Shown in pieces: positions 9,657 through 18,028 of a DNA stretch of 55,672 bases; position 1 is the stretch's first letter, and each line of letters opens with the position of its first letter. Source of the DNA: Silicimonas sp. (GTDB lineage Bacteria; Pseudomonadota; Alphaproteobacteria; Rhodobacterales; Rhodobacteraceae); the NCBI GenBank assembly GCA_013002465.1, contig JABDJO010000025.1, forward strand, positions 1-55,672. Reading direction: 5' to 3'. The notes under the pieces are model-generated. The model was not told the origin of the DNA and searched no databases. It saw only the letters and a list, made by a program, of their open reading frames with translations. The translations under genes were made by a program, and so were the position numbers.

Positions 9657-9778
9657 CTAGCCACCCCCAGGCAGCTTATCGCAGTATTGTGGTTAAAAAG
9701 GTCTTACGAGTCCCATATTGTTTCTAAAATGGAACCAAACTGTTGCATTCAGGTAAATTCGGCCATGTATGCGCTTTG

Positions 9779-10540
9779 TCAGCGCACAGTTTCAATCGGC
9801 CCGTCGGCGCTGCCCGAGATGAACTGCGTCACGTAAGGGTCTCCACTGGCGTCCATATCCTTGACGGGCCCGGACCACTGAATGACACCTCCGTGCAGCA
9901 TGGCCACGTCGTCGGCGATGGCGCGCACGCTGGACATATCATGGGTGATGGTCATGGCAGTGGCACCCATTTCAACGACGATTTCGCGGATCAATTCGTT
10001 GATGACGCCGGACATGATCGGGTCAAGACCGGTCGTCGGTTCGTCAAAGAATATGATCTCGGGTTCGGCAGCAATGGCGCGGGCCAAGCCAACGCGCTTT
10101 TGCATGCCGCCTGAGAGTTCGGCCGGGAAAAGGTCGGCCACATCCGGTGTCAGACCGACCCGGCGGAGTTTCTCGATGGCGACTTCGCGGGCCTCGCTCT
10201 TTGGGCGTTTCAGCGAACCGCGCAAAAGCCGAAAGGCAACGTTTTGCCAGACCGGCAGCGAATCAAACAGGGCACCGCCCTGAAACAACATTCCGAAACG
10301 GGCCAGGAAGGCGTCGCGCTCGGACGAACCCTGGCGCAGCCGCGTGACATCCTGACCATCCACCGCAATTGACCCGGTATCCGGCTGGATCAACCCCAGA
10401 ACGCATTTCAACAACACCGATTTGCCGGTTCCGGATCCACCGATAATCACCATGCTTTCGCCCTTGGGCAGGGTCAGGTTGACGCCTCGCAAGACGTCCT
10501 TTGACCCAAAGGATTTATGAACATCCGAAAGCTCGATCAT
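9779..10540 (-). CDS. mlaF: phospholipid transport ABC ATPase MlaF
   Basis: A 253-residue ABC ATPase with Walker A GGSGTGKS (34-41), signature LSGGMQKR and Walker B IIFFDEPTTGLDP, a combination typical of MlaF. It powers movement of phospholipids between inner and outer membrane with the MlaE permease. Its start overlaps the mlaE stop by four bases. The MCE-domain subunit MlaD, MlaB and MlaC are not in this stretch and must be encoded elsewhere if present. Confidence 0.9.
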   Translation of the reverse strand: MIELSDVHKSFGSKDVLRGVNLTLPKGESMVIIGGSGTGKSVLLKCVLGLIQPDTGSIAVDGQDVTRLRQGSSERDAFLARFGMLFQGGALFDSLPVWQNVAFRLLRGSLKRPKSEAREVAIEKLRRVGLTPDVADLFPAELSGGMQKRVGLARAIAAEPEIIFFDEPTTGLDPIMSGVINELIREIVVEMGATAMTITHDMSSVRAIADDVAMLHGGVIQWSGPVKDMDASGDPYVTQFISGSADGPIETVR

Positions 10541-11310
10541 GCGGCAAAGAACAGTTCGGTCAGAATGAAATTCGCCGCCAGGATCAGCACGCTGGCCGCC
10601 ACGACAGCGCCTTTGGTTGCCCGACCAACCCCTTGCGCGCCGCGCCCCGAACGCATGCCGAAGTAGCAGCCCATGAGAGCGGCGAGGAACCCAAAGACCG
10701 CCCCTTTCGCCAGCGAAGTGACGATGTCGAGAAACTCAAGGAAATCGACGGTGTTCCTGAGGTATGTGCTTGCATTGAACCCCAGGCGTTCAACCCCCAC
10801 CAGGTAACCGCCCATGATGCCGATGACGTCACCGACACCGACCAGAACAGGCATCACCAGTGTCGCAGCCAGGACGCGGGGCAGGGTGAGGTATTTCATC
10901 GGGTTGGTGGACAGGGTGGTCAGGGCGTCGATTTGTTCGGTCACTTTCATGGTGGCAATTTCAGCCGCGATGCTGGACGTCACACGTGCCGCTATCATCA
11001 ACCCGACCAGCACCGGCCCCAGTTCGCGTACCATGCCGATGGCGACGATCTGGGGGACCACGGCTTCGGCCGAAAAACGCGCACCTCCGGCATAGATCTG
11101 CAAAGCCAGGGCGCCGCCGGTAAAAATCGTGGTCAGCCCGACGACGGGAAGCGAGAAATACCCGATCTGCAACAAGGCATGCCCGAATTCGCGCGGGTAA
11201 TATGGCGGGCGGAACAGGTGGCTGACGGTTTCCATGGCAAAGAGTGTCACGCTGCCAATCGCGGCGAGAAATCCAAGAACGGTGCGCCCTATGGTGGCAA
11301 GGAAACTCAT
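10537..11310 (-). CDS. mlaE: MlaE family lipid-transport permease
   Basis: A 257-residue permease of the MlaE family with five to six membrane helices. The conserved cytoplasmic loop [12 protein letters not shown] docks on the ATPase. It forms the membrane core of the Mla phospholipid transporter. The gene overlaps alr upstream and mlaF downstream by four bases each, so the three are one tightly coupled operon. Start ATG at 11310. Confidence 0.9.
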   Translation of the reverse strand: MSFLATIGRTVLGFLAAIGSVTLFAMETVSHLFRPPYYPREFGHALLQIGYFSLPVVGLTTIFTGGALALQIYAGGARFSAEAVVPQIVAIGMVRELGPVLVGLMIAARVTSSIAAEIATMKVTEQIDALTTLSTNPMKYLTLPRVLAATLVMPVLVGVGDVIGIMGGYLVGVERLGFNASTYLRNTVDFLEFLDIVTSLAKGAVFGFLAALMGCYFGMRSGRGAQGVGRATKGAVVAASVLILAANFILTELFFAA

Positions 11311-12353
11311 GTAGCGCCTTGGTAGTTGCGGCTGTAGCGGTTCCCCAGCGAGGTCAGGATCTCATAGCCGATGGTGCCTGCAGCGTCGGCCAGGTCGTCG
11401 ACGCTTTGGTGAGGGCCGAGGATGTCCAGCGTATCGGGGACCACGTCCAGATGGCTGACGTCCACGGTGATCAGGTCCATCGACACACGTCCCACGACCG
11501 GACAGGGGATGTTGCCGGCGAAAACGCGTGCGCCCGGCGCCATCGCACGGATCAGACCATCTGCATAACCGCCGGAAATCGTTGCGACTTGGGTTTCGAC
11601 GTTGGCAGTCCAGGCGTTGCCGTAACCCACGGTTTCAAATGGTCGCACAAGGCGGGTTTGGATCACCGGTGCGGCAAGCGAGACCACTCTTTGGGCATCG
11701 CCAAACGGCATGCCGCCATAAAGACCGACCCCGGGGCGCGTCAGGTCGAAATGATACTCGGGCCCCAGCAGGATGCCACCGGTCGCCGCCAGAGACCTGC
11801 GATGCGCGATGCCGTCGGTCATGTCGCGAAAACTGCGCAACTGCTGAGCGTTCATCGGGTGATCGGGTTCGTCGGCGCAGGCAAGATGGCTTGTGACAAG
11901 GCGCGGTCCGGCCTCCATGAGGTCGTCCTGCAATGCATCCCAGTCGGCGTGTTCCAGCCCCAGACGATTCATGCCGGTGTCAAGCTGGACGCCAAAAGGG
12001 TGCCCCGGCGTCTTTGTGAAATGCCGGGCCACCTGTTCGGGCGCATTCAAGAGCGGAATGAGGCCAGATGCGGCAAGACCTTCGGAATCGCCCTCCGTGT
12101 GGCCCGAAAAGACATAGATGTCGGCGCCATCGCCAAGGATTTTGCGTAGTGCCATGCCTTCTTCAACGATCGCGACGAAAAAGCTTTGAACTCCGCTTGC
12201 GGCAAGGACCTGCGCAACCTCTGCAAGCCCCAGACCATAGGCATCGGCCTTGATCACTGCGGCGGTTTCCACGTGATCCGAGGAAAGAGCATCAAGAGCG
12301 GCCCAGTTGGCGCGGACGGCATTGAGGTCGATGGTCAGGTGTGCGGCTCCCAT
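11307..12353 (-). CDS. alr: alanine racemase
   Basis: A PLP enzyme that interconverts L- and D-alanine for peptidoglycan. The PLP lysine is Lys35 in [10 protein letters not shown]. The second catalytic residue, a Tyr in VGYGNAW, and the [13 protein letters not shown] region of the C-terminal domain are present. The chosen start ([10 protein letters not shown]) gives 348 residues and matches the family N terminus. In-frame starts at 12383 and 12404 would add unrelated residues and have no better ribosome site. It heads the alr-mlaE-mlaF operon and is divergent from the phosphatase at 12447. Confidence 0.92.
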   Translation of the reverse strand: MGAAHLTIDLNAVRANWAALDALSSDHVETAAVIKADAYGLGLAEVAQVLAASGVQSFFVAIVEEGMALRKILGDGADIYVFSGHTEGDSEGLAASGLIPLLNAPEQVARHFTKTPGHPFGVQLDTGMNRLGLEHADWDALQDDLMEAGPRLVTSHLACADEPDHPMNAQQLRSFRDMTDGIAHRRSLAATGGILLGPEYHFDLTRPGVGLYGGMPFGDAQRVVSLAAPVIQTRLVRPFETVGYGNAWTANVETQVATISGGYADGLIRAMAPGARVFAGNIPCPVVGRVSMDLITVDVSHLDVVPDTLDILGPHQSVDDLADAAGTIGYEILTSLGNRYSRNYQGAT

Positions 12354-12446
12354 GCCATGGGGTGTCCGACAGGCGGCGCGCATCGTCAAGCCCCCGATTG
12401 GCAACCCCGACCACTTGCGTTAGGCGCATAGGAACAGGAGAAGACC

Positions 12447-13088
12447 ATGGGCGATATCATTCTGGTCCGCCACGGGCAGGCCAACAGTCACGCGACATGC
12501 GAGGAAGACTATGACCGGCTAAGCGATCTGGGACGCAGTCAGGCGCGGATGCTGGGAAACTGGTTGCGCGATCACGGTTATGAGTTCGACCATATCCTGT
12601 CGGGCACGCTCAGGCGGCATCGTCAGACGGTTGCAGAGATGGGGTTTCAGGCTGACGAAGACGCGCGTTTGAACGAGATCGACTATTACGGTCTGTCGGC
12701 CAGTCTGAAGGAGCGCAAGGGCGAGCCATTGCCCAGCCACGATACGTTCTCCGACCACATGCCCAAGGTCTTTGCCGCCTGGAAAGAGGCCGAGATCGAA
12801 GGGAACGAGACCTATGACGCTTTCGAAGACCGCATTGCCACCCTTTTGGCCGAGGCCGCGATCCCCGGGCGACGGCTGTTGTGCGTGACATCGGGCGGGG
12901 TGATCGGCATGGTCATGCGCCATGTTCTGGACCTTGACCTGATGAAGCTCAGCCGGGTGATCCTGCCGATCTGGAACACCTCGTTGCACCGTCTGCACGT
13001 GCGGGGTGGTGAAACCAACCTCGCTGGTTACAACGCAATCCCGCATCTAGAAGCCCCCGACCGGGCCTCGGCCCGCACCCATTTTTGA
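12447..13088 (+). CDS. histidine phosphatase family protein, second His replaced
   Basis: A 213-residue protein with the phosphoglycerate-mutase-like RHG motif at residues 8-10 (His9 would be the phospho-acceptor) and the LSDLGRSQA and T-AEM helices of the fold. The second catalytic histidine normally sits in a VSHGG motif. The sequence here reads VTSGGVIG with Ser149 in its place. Activity could be altered or use another acid. AGGAGA precedes the ATG. The substrate is unknown. A glutathione-transferase gene follows after nine bases, probably in the same operon. Confidence 0.8.
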   Translation: MGDIILVRHGQANSHATCEEDYDRLSDLGRSQARMLGNWLRDHGYEFDHILSGTLRRHRQTVAEMGFQADEDARLNEIDYYGLSASLKERKGEPLPSHDTFSDHMPKVFAAWKEAEIEGNETYDAFEDRIATLLAEAAIPGRRLLCVTSGGVIGMVMRHVLDLDLMKLSRVILPIWNTSLHRLHVRGGETNLAGYNAIPHLEAPDRASARTHF

Positions 13089-13097
13089 GGACCTTAC

Positions 13098-13709
13098 ATG
13101 CTGAAACTTTATTGTGCCCCCAACACGATCTCGACCGTAGTCGTCATTGCACTGAACGAAGGCGTTCACTGGGAACCGATCCGGGTCGATGTGGCTGGCG
13201 GTGAACAGACCCGACCTGAGTATTTGAAGGTAAACCCCAAGGGCCGGGTGCCGGTTCTTCTGACGCCCGAGAGTGCGCTGACCGAAACCGGCGCCATTCT
13301 TGAATACCTGGGCGAAACCGCCTTGCCGGACCTTCTGCCCGCCGATCCCCTTCACCGGGCGCGGATGCGCGAGGTGATGTATTACCTTGGCACGACCATG
13401 CACGTGAACCATGCCCACATGCGGCGGGGCTATCGGTGGGCGGATCAGGACAGTTCTCTTTCCGATATGCAGGCCAAAGTGTCCGAGACCATGGCGGCGT
13501 CTTCGGCTTATGTCGAAGGCTTGATCGAAGGGCCGTTCATCTTTGGGTCTTCTCCGACCCTGGCGGACTTCTATCTTTACACCCTGTCAACCTGGTTGGA
13601 GCGAGACGGGGTCGGCATCGAGGCCTATCCCAGGTTCGCCGCCTTCAAGGCCGCGATGGAGGAACGTCCTTCGGTGAAAAGGGCGATCGCCGATGGATTC
13701 TTTGGTTGA
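13098..13709 (+). CDS. glutathione S-transferase family protein
   Basis: A 203-residue protein with the thioredoxin-like N-terminal domain (LKLYCAPNTIS, then KVNPKGRVPVL, then the TETGAILEYL glutathione-binding segment) and an all-helical C-terminal domain from about residue 85. Such cytosolic proteins conjugate or reduce substrates with glutathione; the substrate cannot be inferred. GAGG stands upstream of the ATG. It follows the histidine phosphatase by nine bases. Confidence 0.85.
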   Translation: MLKLYCAPNTISTVVVIALNEGVHWEPIRVDVAGGEQTRPEYLKVNPKGRVPVLLTPESALTETGAILEYLGETALPDLLPADPLHRARMREVMYYLGTTMHVNHAHMRRGYRWADQDSSLSDMQAKVSETMAASSAYVEGLIEGPFIFGSSPTLADFYLYTLSTWLERDGVGIEAYPRFAAFKAAMEERPSVKRAIADGFFG

Positions 13710-13820
13710 TTGGGTGAGGTGTCGGGCTTGGGACAAATTGCGAAATGATTTTGGCCTCACGAGCGATAGGCCGATGGCAATCAATTGCTTTTGGTCAAAG
13801 ATAAGTACATGGGATGGGTT

Positions 13821-13931
13821 ATGTCGGTAGTCGCCGAGAAAGTAAGAACGCCACCTCTCTTTGGGGAATTTATGTTTGCATTACTTGGCGTTACTGCGTG
13901 GGCTTTGGTGTTCATCACGCTATTCGGCTGA
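13821..13931 (+). CDS. very small single-pass membrane protein (36 residues)
   Basis: In the 278-base gap between the GST gene and the mechanosensitive channel, an ATG opens a 36-residue frame. It starts with a short polar, basic segment (MSVVAEKVRTPPLFGEF) followed by one hydrophobic helix at about residues 17-35 and ends in TGA. The layout is that of a small inner-membrane peptide. The ribosome site (GGGATGG) is weak and codon use is less GC-rich at third positions than in neighbours. The call rests on the clean topology alone. Confidence 0.4.
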   Translation: MSVVAEKVRTPPLFGEFMFALLGVTAWALVFITLFG

Positions 13932-13987
13932 ATGGTGTCGACCAATTGAATCCCCACCGCAAGGCGGACTTTGGAAACATCGCCGCC

Positions 13988-15301
13988 TTACGCCTCAGCA
14001 GGCGCCACGCTCTTATCCCCCAGTAACCGGACTTCTCGTTGAGGGAAGGGGATCGAAATTCCGGCCTCCTGGAAGGTGTCCCAAAGGGCCAGATACACGT
14101 TGCCCCGGATATTGGTCAGCCCGCCCGTTGGGTCGGTGATCCAGAAGCGCAGGATATAATCGACCGAACTGTCGCCAAAGCCCGTGATGTGGCAAACCGC
14201 AGGGCGAGTGGTCAAGACCCGGTCGACCGATTTGGCGGCCTCGATGGCCAGCCGACGCACTTCGTGAGGGTCGTCGTCGTAGGCCGTTCCAAAGTGGATA
14301 TCGAGCCGGACAAAGTCGTTGGAATGGGACCAGTTGACCACTTGTCCGGTGATCAGGTCTTCGTTCGGGATAAGATATTCCCGACCGTCGCGCGTGGTGA
14401 TCGACACGTATCGCGCGCCCAGTGCGTTGATCCATCCGAAGGTGTCGCCGATGGAAATGACGTCGCCGGGCTTGATCGACTTGTCCAGAAGAATGATCAC
14501 CCCCGAGACCAGGTTCGACACCACCTTTTGCAGGCCAAATCCCAGGCCCACGCCGATCGCACCCGACAGAACCGCAAGGCCGGTCAGGTCGACGCCAACC
14601 ATCTTCAGGGCAATGAAGAACGCCGCGCCAAACAGCAATACTTGCAGTAACTTTACAGCAAGTACCTGCATAGAGGGCGAAATTTCTGTGTTCGACTTGA
14701 TGCTTTTGGATGCGGCCTGTGTCAGAAGCCGGGCGATCAGAAACAAAACTGTGATCGCCGCCGCTGCCTGCACGATGGTCAAAAGCGACAGGTGGAAATC
14801 CCCAATATCCAGGGCGAGGCTGTCCAGAACCCGGCTGACCTCGTCCACGAGTCCGGTGTAATACAGGATCACGAAGGCCCAGAGAGACCAGCGCACGATC
14901 TTTTGCAGCAACGCGTTATGGATCAACCGTGACGCAAAACCAACCGCCAGGATGGCGATGGCGATGGTGCCCACAAGTTCCAGCAGAAAGCGGCGCGACG
15001 GAAAGGGTGTAATTTCCGCCATGATCCGCGCCGCGATCCAGATCAAGAGTGTGAAAACGATCAGCCATAGTCGGTTTCTGACCAGTAAAAGCACGCGCAA
15101 CTGCCATTTCGGCCGACCCTCAAGCGAACGCAACCAATTGGTGAATCGCGGCTCGATCGCCCTTTTCAGCCACCAGGACAGGCCAACGCAGGCCACCAAA
15201 ATTCCCAGTTGATAAAGCCTGGATGGCAACAGCAAAAGCTGGCCTTGCATCATCGCCTGAGACCAGAGGTCGTTGAATTGTGCGGTCAAAGAGCCGTCCA
15301 T
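13988..15301 (-). CDS. mechanosensitive ion channel, MscS family
   Basis: A 437-residue membrane protein. Several N-terminal helices precede the pore helix and beta domain, with SGAIGVGLGFGLQKVVSNLVSG and the following LLDKSIKPGDVISIG. These are the diagnostic MscS segments. The channel opens under membrane tension to release solutes on osmotic downshock. It is longer than E. coli MscS (286), with about four extra N-terminal helices. It stands alone between convergent and divergent neighbours. Confidence 0.9.
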   Translation of the reverse strand: MDGSLTAQFNDLWSQAMMQGQLLLLPSRLYQLGILVACVGLSWWLKRAIEPRFTNWLRSLEGRPKWQLRVLLLVRNRLWLIVFTLLIWIAARIMAEITPFPSRRFLLELVGTIAIAILAVGFASRLIHNALLQKIVRWSLWAFVILYYTGLVDEVSRVLDSLALDIGDFHLSLLTIVQAAAAITVLFLIARLLTQAASKSIKSNTEISPSMQVLAVKLLQVLLFGAAFFIALKMVGVDLTGLAVLSGAIGVGLGFGLQKVVSNLVSGVIILLDKSIKPGDVISIGDTFGWINALGARYVSITTRDGREYLIPNEDLITGQVVNWSHSNDFVRLDIHFGTAYDDDPHEVRRLAIEAAKSVDRVLTTRPAVCHITGFGDSSVDYILRFWITDPTGGLTNIRGNVYLALWDTFQEAGISIPFPQREVRLLGDKSVAPAEA

Positions 15302-15425
15302 GGCCCAACATGGCCCGTGTTTGCCTCTGGGCGCAAGACGTCGCCTTACATCAATCCCGCGTGATAGGGGCTAGGCGCGGGCGTCCGGCTTTGCCACGAT
15401 CACAGGCAAGTTCAGGAGGAACCCA

Positions 15426-16397
15426 ATGATAATCCTACGCACGTTTCTTGCCGCGGTCCTGGCCATTGCCGTGACGGCGGCCAACGCCAATCCCTCGTTC
15501 TGGCGTTATGAATGGCCGGATACGGATTTCGAAATCACCAGCATCAAAAACTGGGCCGAGATCCTGTCGGGTGGGCCCCCAAAGGATGGCATTCCGGCGT
15601 TAAGCGATCCCGGGTTCATAAAGGCTTCGGAAGAAAGCGGCATACAGGATCGTGAACCGGTCATAACCGTTGAAATCGCCGGGCAGGCCCCCAGGACTTA
15701 TCCGATCCGTTATCTGACCTGGCATGAGATCGTGAACGACAAGATTGGCTCGGTCCCGGTGGCGGTGACGTTCTGTCCCTTGTGCAATTCCGGCATGACC
15801 TTCGACCGGCGCGTCGATGGCAAGGTTTTGACATTCGGCGTGTCGGGCAAGCTCAGGAATTCGGACATGGTGATGTACGACCGGGAAACCCAAAGCTGGT
15901 GGCAACAGGCCATCGGCACTGGCATCGTCGGGGAAATGACGGGCGTGGAACTTACTCAGCTACCCTCGTGGATGGAAAGTTGGGCCGAATACAAGGCGCG
16001 CAACCCCAATGGTCTGGTCATGGCCGAGCCGCGTTGGCCGCGCATGTACGGACGCAACCCTTATGTGTCCTATGACAGTTCGTCCCGGCCGTTCCTGTAC
16101 AACGGTGAAATGCCGCCCCACGACATCCCGGCGTTGTCGCGTGTCGTGCGGGTGGGTGACAAGGCCTGGCCGGTTCTCAGGCTGCGAAAAGAGGGCGAGG
16201 TCAGCGAAGCCGGTTTGACGATCAGTTGGGTCAGTGGACAGGCCTCGGCACTGGATTCAGGCACCATCAGTCAGGGCAAGGATGTCGGCACGGTTCGGGT
16301 GCGAAATGCTTCGGGCAAGGACGTGCCCCATGACGTCATGTTCGCCTTTGCGTTCCATGCCTTTTTCCCAAGCGGCACCTGGATGCTGGGGGGCTGA
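15426..16397 (+). CDS. secreted DUF3179 protein
   Basis: A 323-residue protein with a signal peptide cleaved near ANANP (about residue 22). It carries the DUF3179 hallmark VTFCPLCNSGMTFDR, with a CxxC pair at Cys117 and Cys120 that may bind metal or form a disulfide. Function is unknown for the family; it should act in the periplasm. AGGAGG lies five bases before the ATG. It is followed by a convergent 57-residue membrane peptide. Confidence 0.85.
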   Translation: MIILRTFLAAVLAIAVTAANANPSFWRYEWPDTDFEITSIKNWAEILSGGPPKDGIPALSDPGFIKASEESGIQDREPVITVEIAGQAPRTYPIRYLTWHEIVNDKIGSVPVAVTFCPLCNSGMTFDRRVDGKVLTFGVSGKLRNSDMVMYDRETQSWWQQAIGTGIVGEMTGVELTQLPSWMESWAEYKARNPNGLVMAEPRWPRMYGRNPYVSYDSSSRPFLYNGEMPPHDIPALSRVVRVGDKAWPVLRLRKEGEVSEAGLTISWVSGQASALDSGTISQGKDVGTVRVRNASGKDVPHDVMFAFAFHAFFPSGTWMLGG

Positions 16398-16510
16398 TCG
16401 GGCTTGGATAGACGAGCGCCGGGACATTTGTCTGCAGGATGAACTGCTGCGAGGGCGTGAACGCCTGGCTGGTAGGGAGTTCCTGATCGCCCAGACGGTC
16501 AGGCCATAAC

Positions 16511-16684
16511 CTAGACTGGCAGACCGAAGGCACCGGCGACAATGTTCAACCCAACAAGAGCCACGATCACAATCGCCAGGTTGCGCACGCTTTTGCCGGA
16601 GCGGCGAAGGCCGTTTGCGTTGATCGCCGGTCCATAGTCCATACGGTGATGCTTCAAAAGGGCAGTGTCAAAAATCGGGGTCAT
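16511..16684 (-). CDS. small membrane protein (57 residues)
   Basis: A 57-residue frame starting at ATG 16684, with AAGGAG seven bases upstream. A polar N-terminal half containing several basic residues (KHHR, LRRSGK) is followed by one hydrophobic helix at about residues 36-55. An open frame reaches back to 16891, but the good ribosome site marks 16684 as the start. No family was recognised. It is divergent from the winged-helix/hydrolase gene, with 150 bases between them. Confidence 0.6.
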   Translation of the reverse strand: MTPIFDTALLKHHRMDYGPAINANGLRRSGKSVRNLAIVIVALVGLNIVAGAFGLPV

Positions 16685-16834
16685 GGTCGTCTCCTTTTCG
16701 CTGTGATCAAGGTTGCAGGTCGTGCGACTGCTTGCTTGAGGAAAGCCCTGAGAAACCCTTGCGATTTCCTTTGAATGTGCCGGCAAAGCCTTAGAATTCT
16801 TGCACCGCATTGGTTTTCGACGTTCAGTGAGCCA

Positions 16835-18010
16835 ATGCGGTACAGATTTTCCGACTATACGCTGGATACCGAGGCGCATGTGCTGTTGCACGACGGCATG
16901 GACCAGCGGGTCGAGCCACAGGTGTTCGACCTATTGGCGCTTTTGCTGAAGAATGCCGGGTCGCTGGTGACCAAGGATCAGATGGTCGACGAGATCTGGG
17001 ACGGGCGTATCGTGTCCGAATCCGCGATCTCGGCCCGGATTGCGGCGGCCCGCAAGGCTGTGGGGGATGATGGCAAGCGTCAGGCGGTCATTCGCACCGT
17101 GGCGCGACGTGGGTTGCAATTTGTCGCCCAGTTGACAGAGGAGGATAATGGTCAGGCACAGCCCGCCAGAGGCACCGCGCAGCCCAGAGTGCGCTATGCG
17201 ACGGCGGAAGATGGGTTCAAGTTGGCCTTCGCGGTCAGCGGCGAGGGGCCTCCGTTGTTGCGTGTCGCGCACCATCCGACGCACCTGGAACTGGAATGGA
17301 CGGAATCCACCGAGCGGGCGTTGTTCGACGCTTTGGGCGAACGCTACACGCTGATCCGGATGGATCAACGCGGATGCGGGCTCTCTGACCTGGACACCGA
17401 TGACTTCAGTGCGCAGCGAAGTGCCAAGGATATGAAAGTCGTGCTGGACACGCTTGGCATAGATCGCTGCGCGATCTACGGCAGTTCAAGCGGGGCCATG
17501 ATTGCCGTCGAATTCGCGGCCTTGTTCCCTGATGCCGTGTCACACTTGATCACACTTGGAGGCTATGTCGACGGTCGGTCGGTTCGCGACAATGCGGATG
17601 TGCCGATCACCGACGCCATCATGACCATGGCAAAGGAAGGGTGGGACAAGCCCGACAGCGCGTTCATGTCAGGATTGCTGTCGGTCTACTTCCCGACGAT
17701 GGACCGCGACCAGCTGAATAGGCTTGCGCGCAAATTGCAGGACAGTTGCCCGGTCGAAAACGAAATTCGCGGGCGCACATTTTTCAACCACCACTCGGTG
17801 GCGGGCATTCTGGATAAGGTGCGAGTGCCAACACTGGTCATGCATGCACGGGGCGATGCGGTGCATCCACTGTCAGTGGGTCAGAAATACGCCCGCGGCA
17901 TTCCTGGGGCGCAACTTTTGGTGCTGGAAAGCCGGAATCACTATCCCTTGCCTGAAGAACCGGCTTGGCGGGACATGATCGAAGCCATGCACGACTTTCT
18001 GGCAGGCTGA
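16835..18010 (+). CDS. winged-helix DNA-binding domain fused to alpha/beta hydrolase
   Basis: A 391-residue fusion. Residues 1-100 form an OmpR/CadC-type winged helix (YRFSDYTLD, QVFDLLALLLKNAG, LVTKDQMVDEIW, RTVARRGLQFV). Residues 115-391 form an alpha/beta hydrolase with nucleophile Ser218 in GSSSG, acid Asp341 and His369. There is no membrane helix, so it is probably a cytoplasmic regulator whose hydrolase part senses or hydrolyses a ligand. Start 16835 was chosen because the family begins MRYRF; an upstream ATG at 16775 adds 20 unrelated residues. Target genes are unknown; the divergent small membrane gene is a natural candidate. Confidence 0.85.
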   Translation: MRYRFSDYTLDTEAHVLLHDGMDQRVEPQVFDLLALLLKNAGSLVTKDQMVDEIWDGRIVSESAISARIAAARKAVGDDGKRQAVIRTVARRGLQFVAQLTEEDNGQAQPARGTAQPRVRYATAEDGFKLAFAVSGEGPPLLRVAHHPTHLELEWTESTERALFDALGERYTLIRMDQRGCGLSDLDTDDFSAQRSAKDMKVVLDTLGIDRCAIYGSSSGAMIAVEFAALFPDAVSHLITLGGYVDGRSVRDNADVPITDAIMTMAKEGWDKPDSAFMSGLLSVYFPTMDRDQLNRLARKLQDSCPVENEIRGRTFFNHHSVAGILDKVRVPTLVMHARGDAVHPLSVGQKYARGIPGAQLLVLESRNHYPLPEEPAWRDMIEAMHDFLAG

Positions 18011-18028
18011 TCCTGACCCGTGAAGCAC

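Noticed and set aside
13955..13992. AAGGCGG/CCGCCTT repeat near the 3' end of the MscS gene
   Set aside because: Seven-base arms with a long loop and no U tract; position is suggestive but insufficient for a terminator call.
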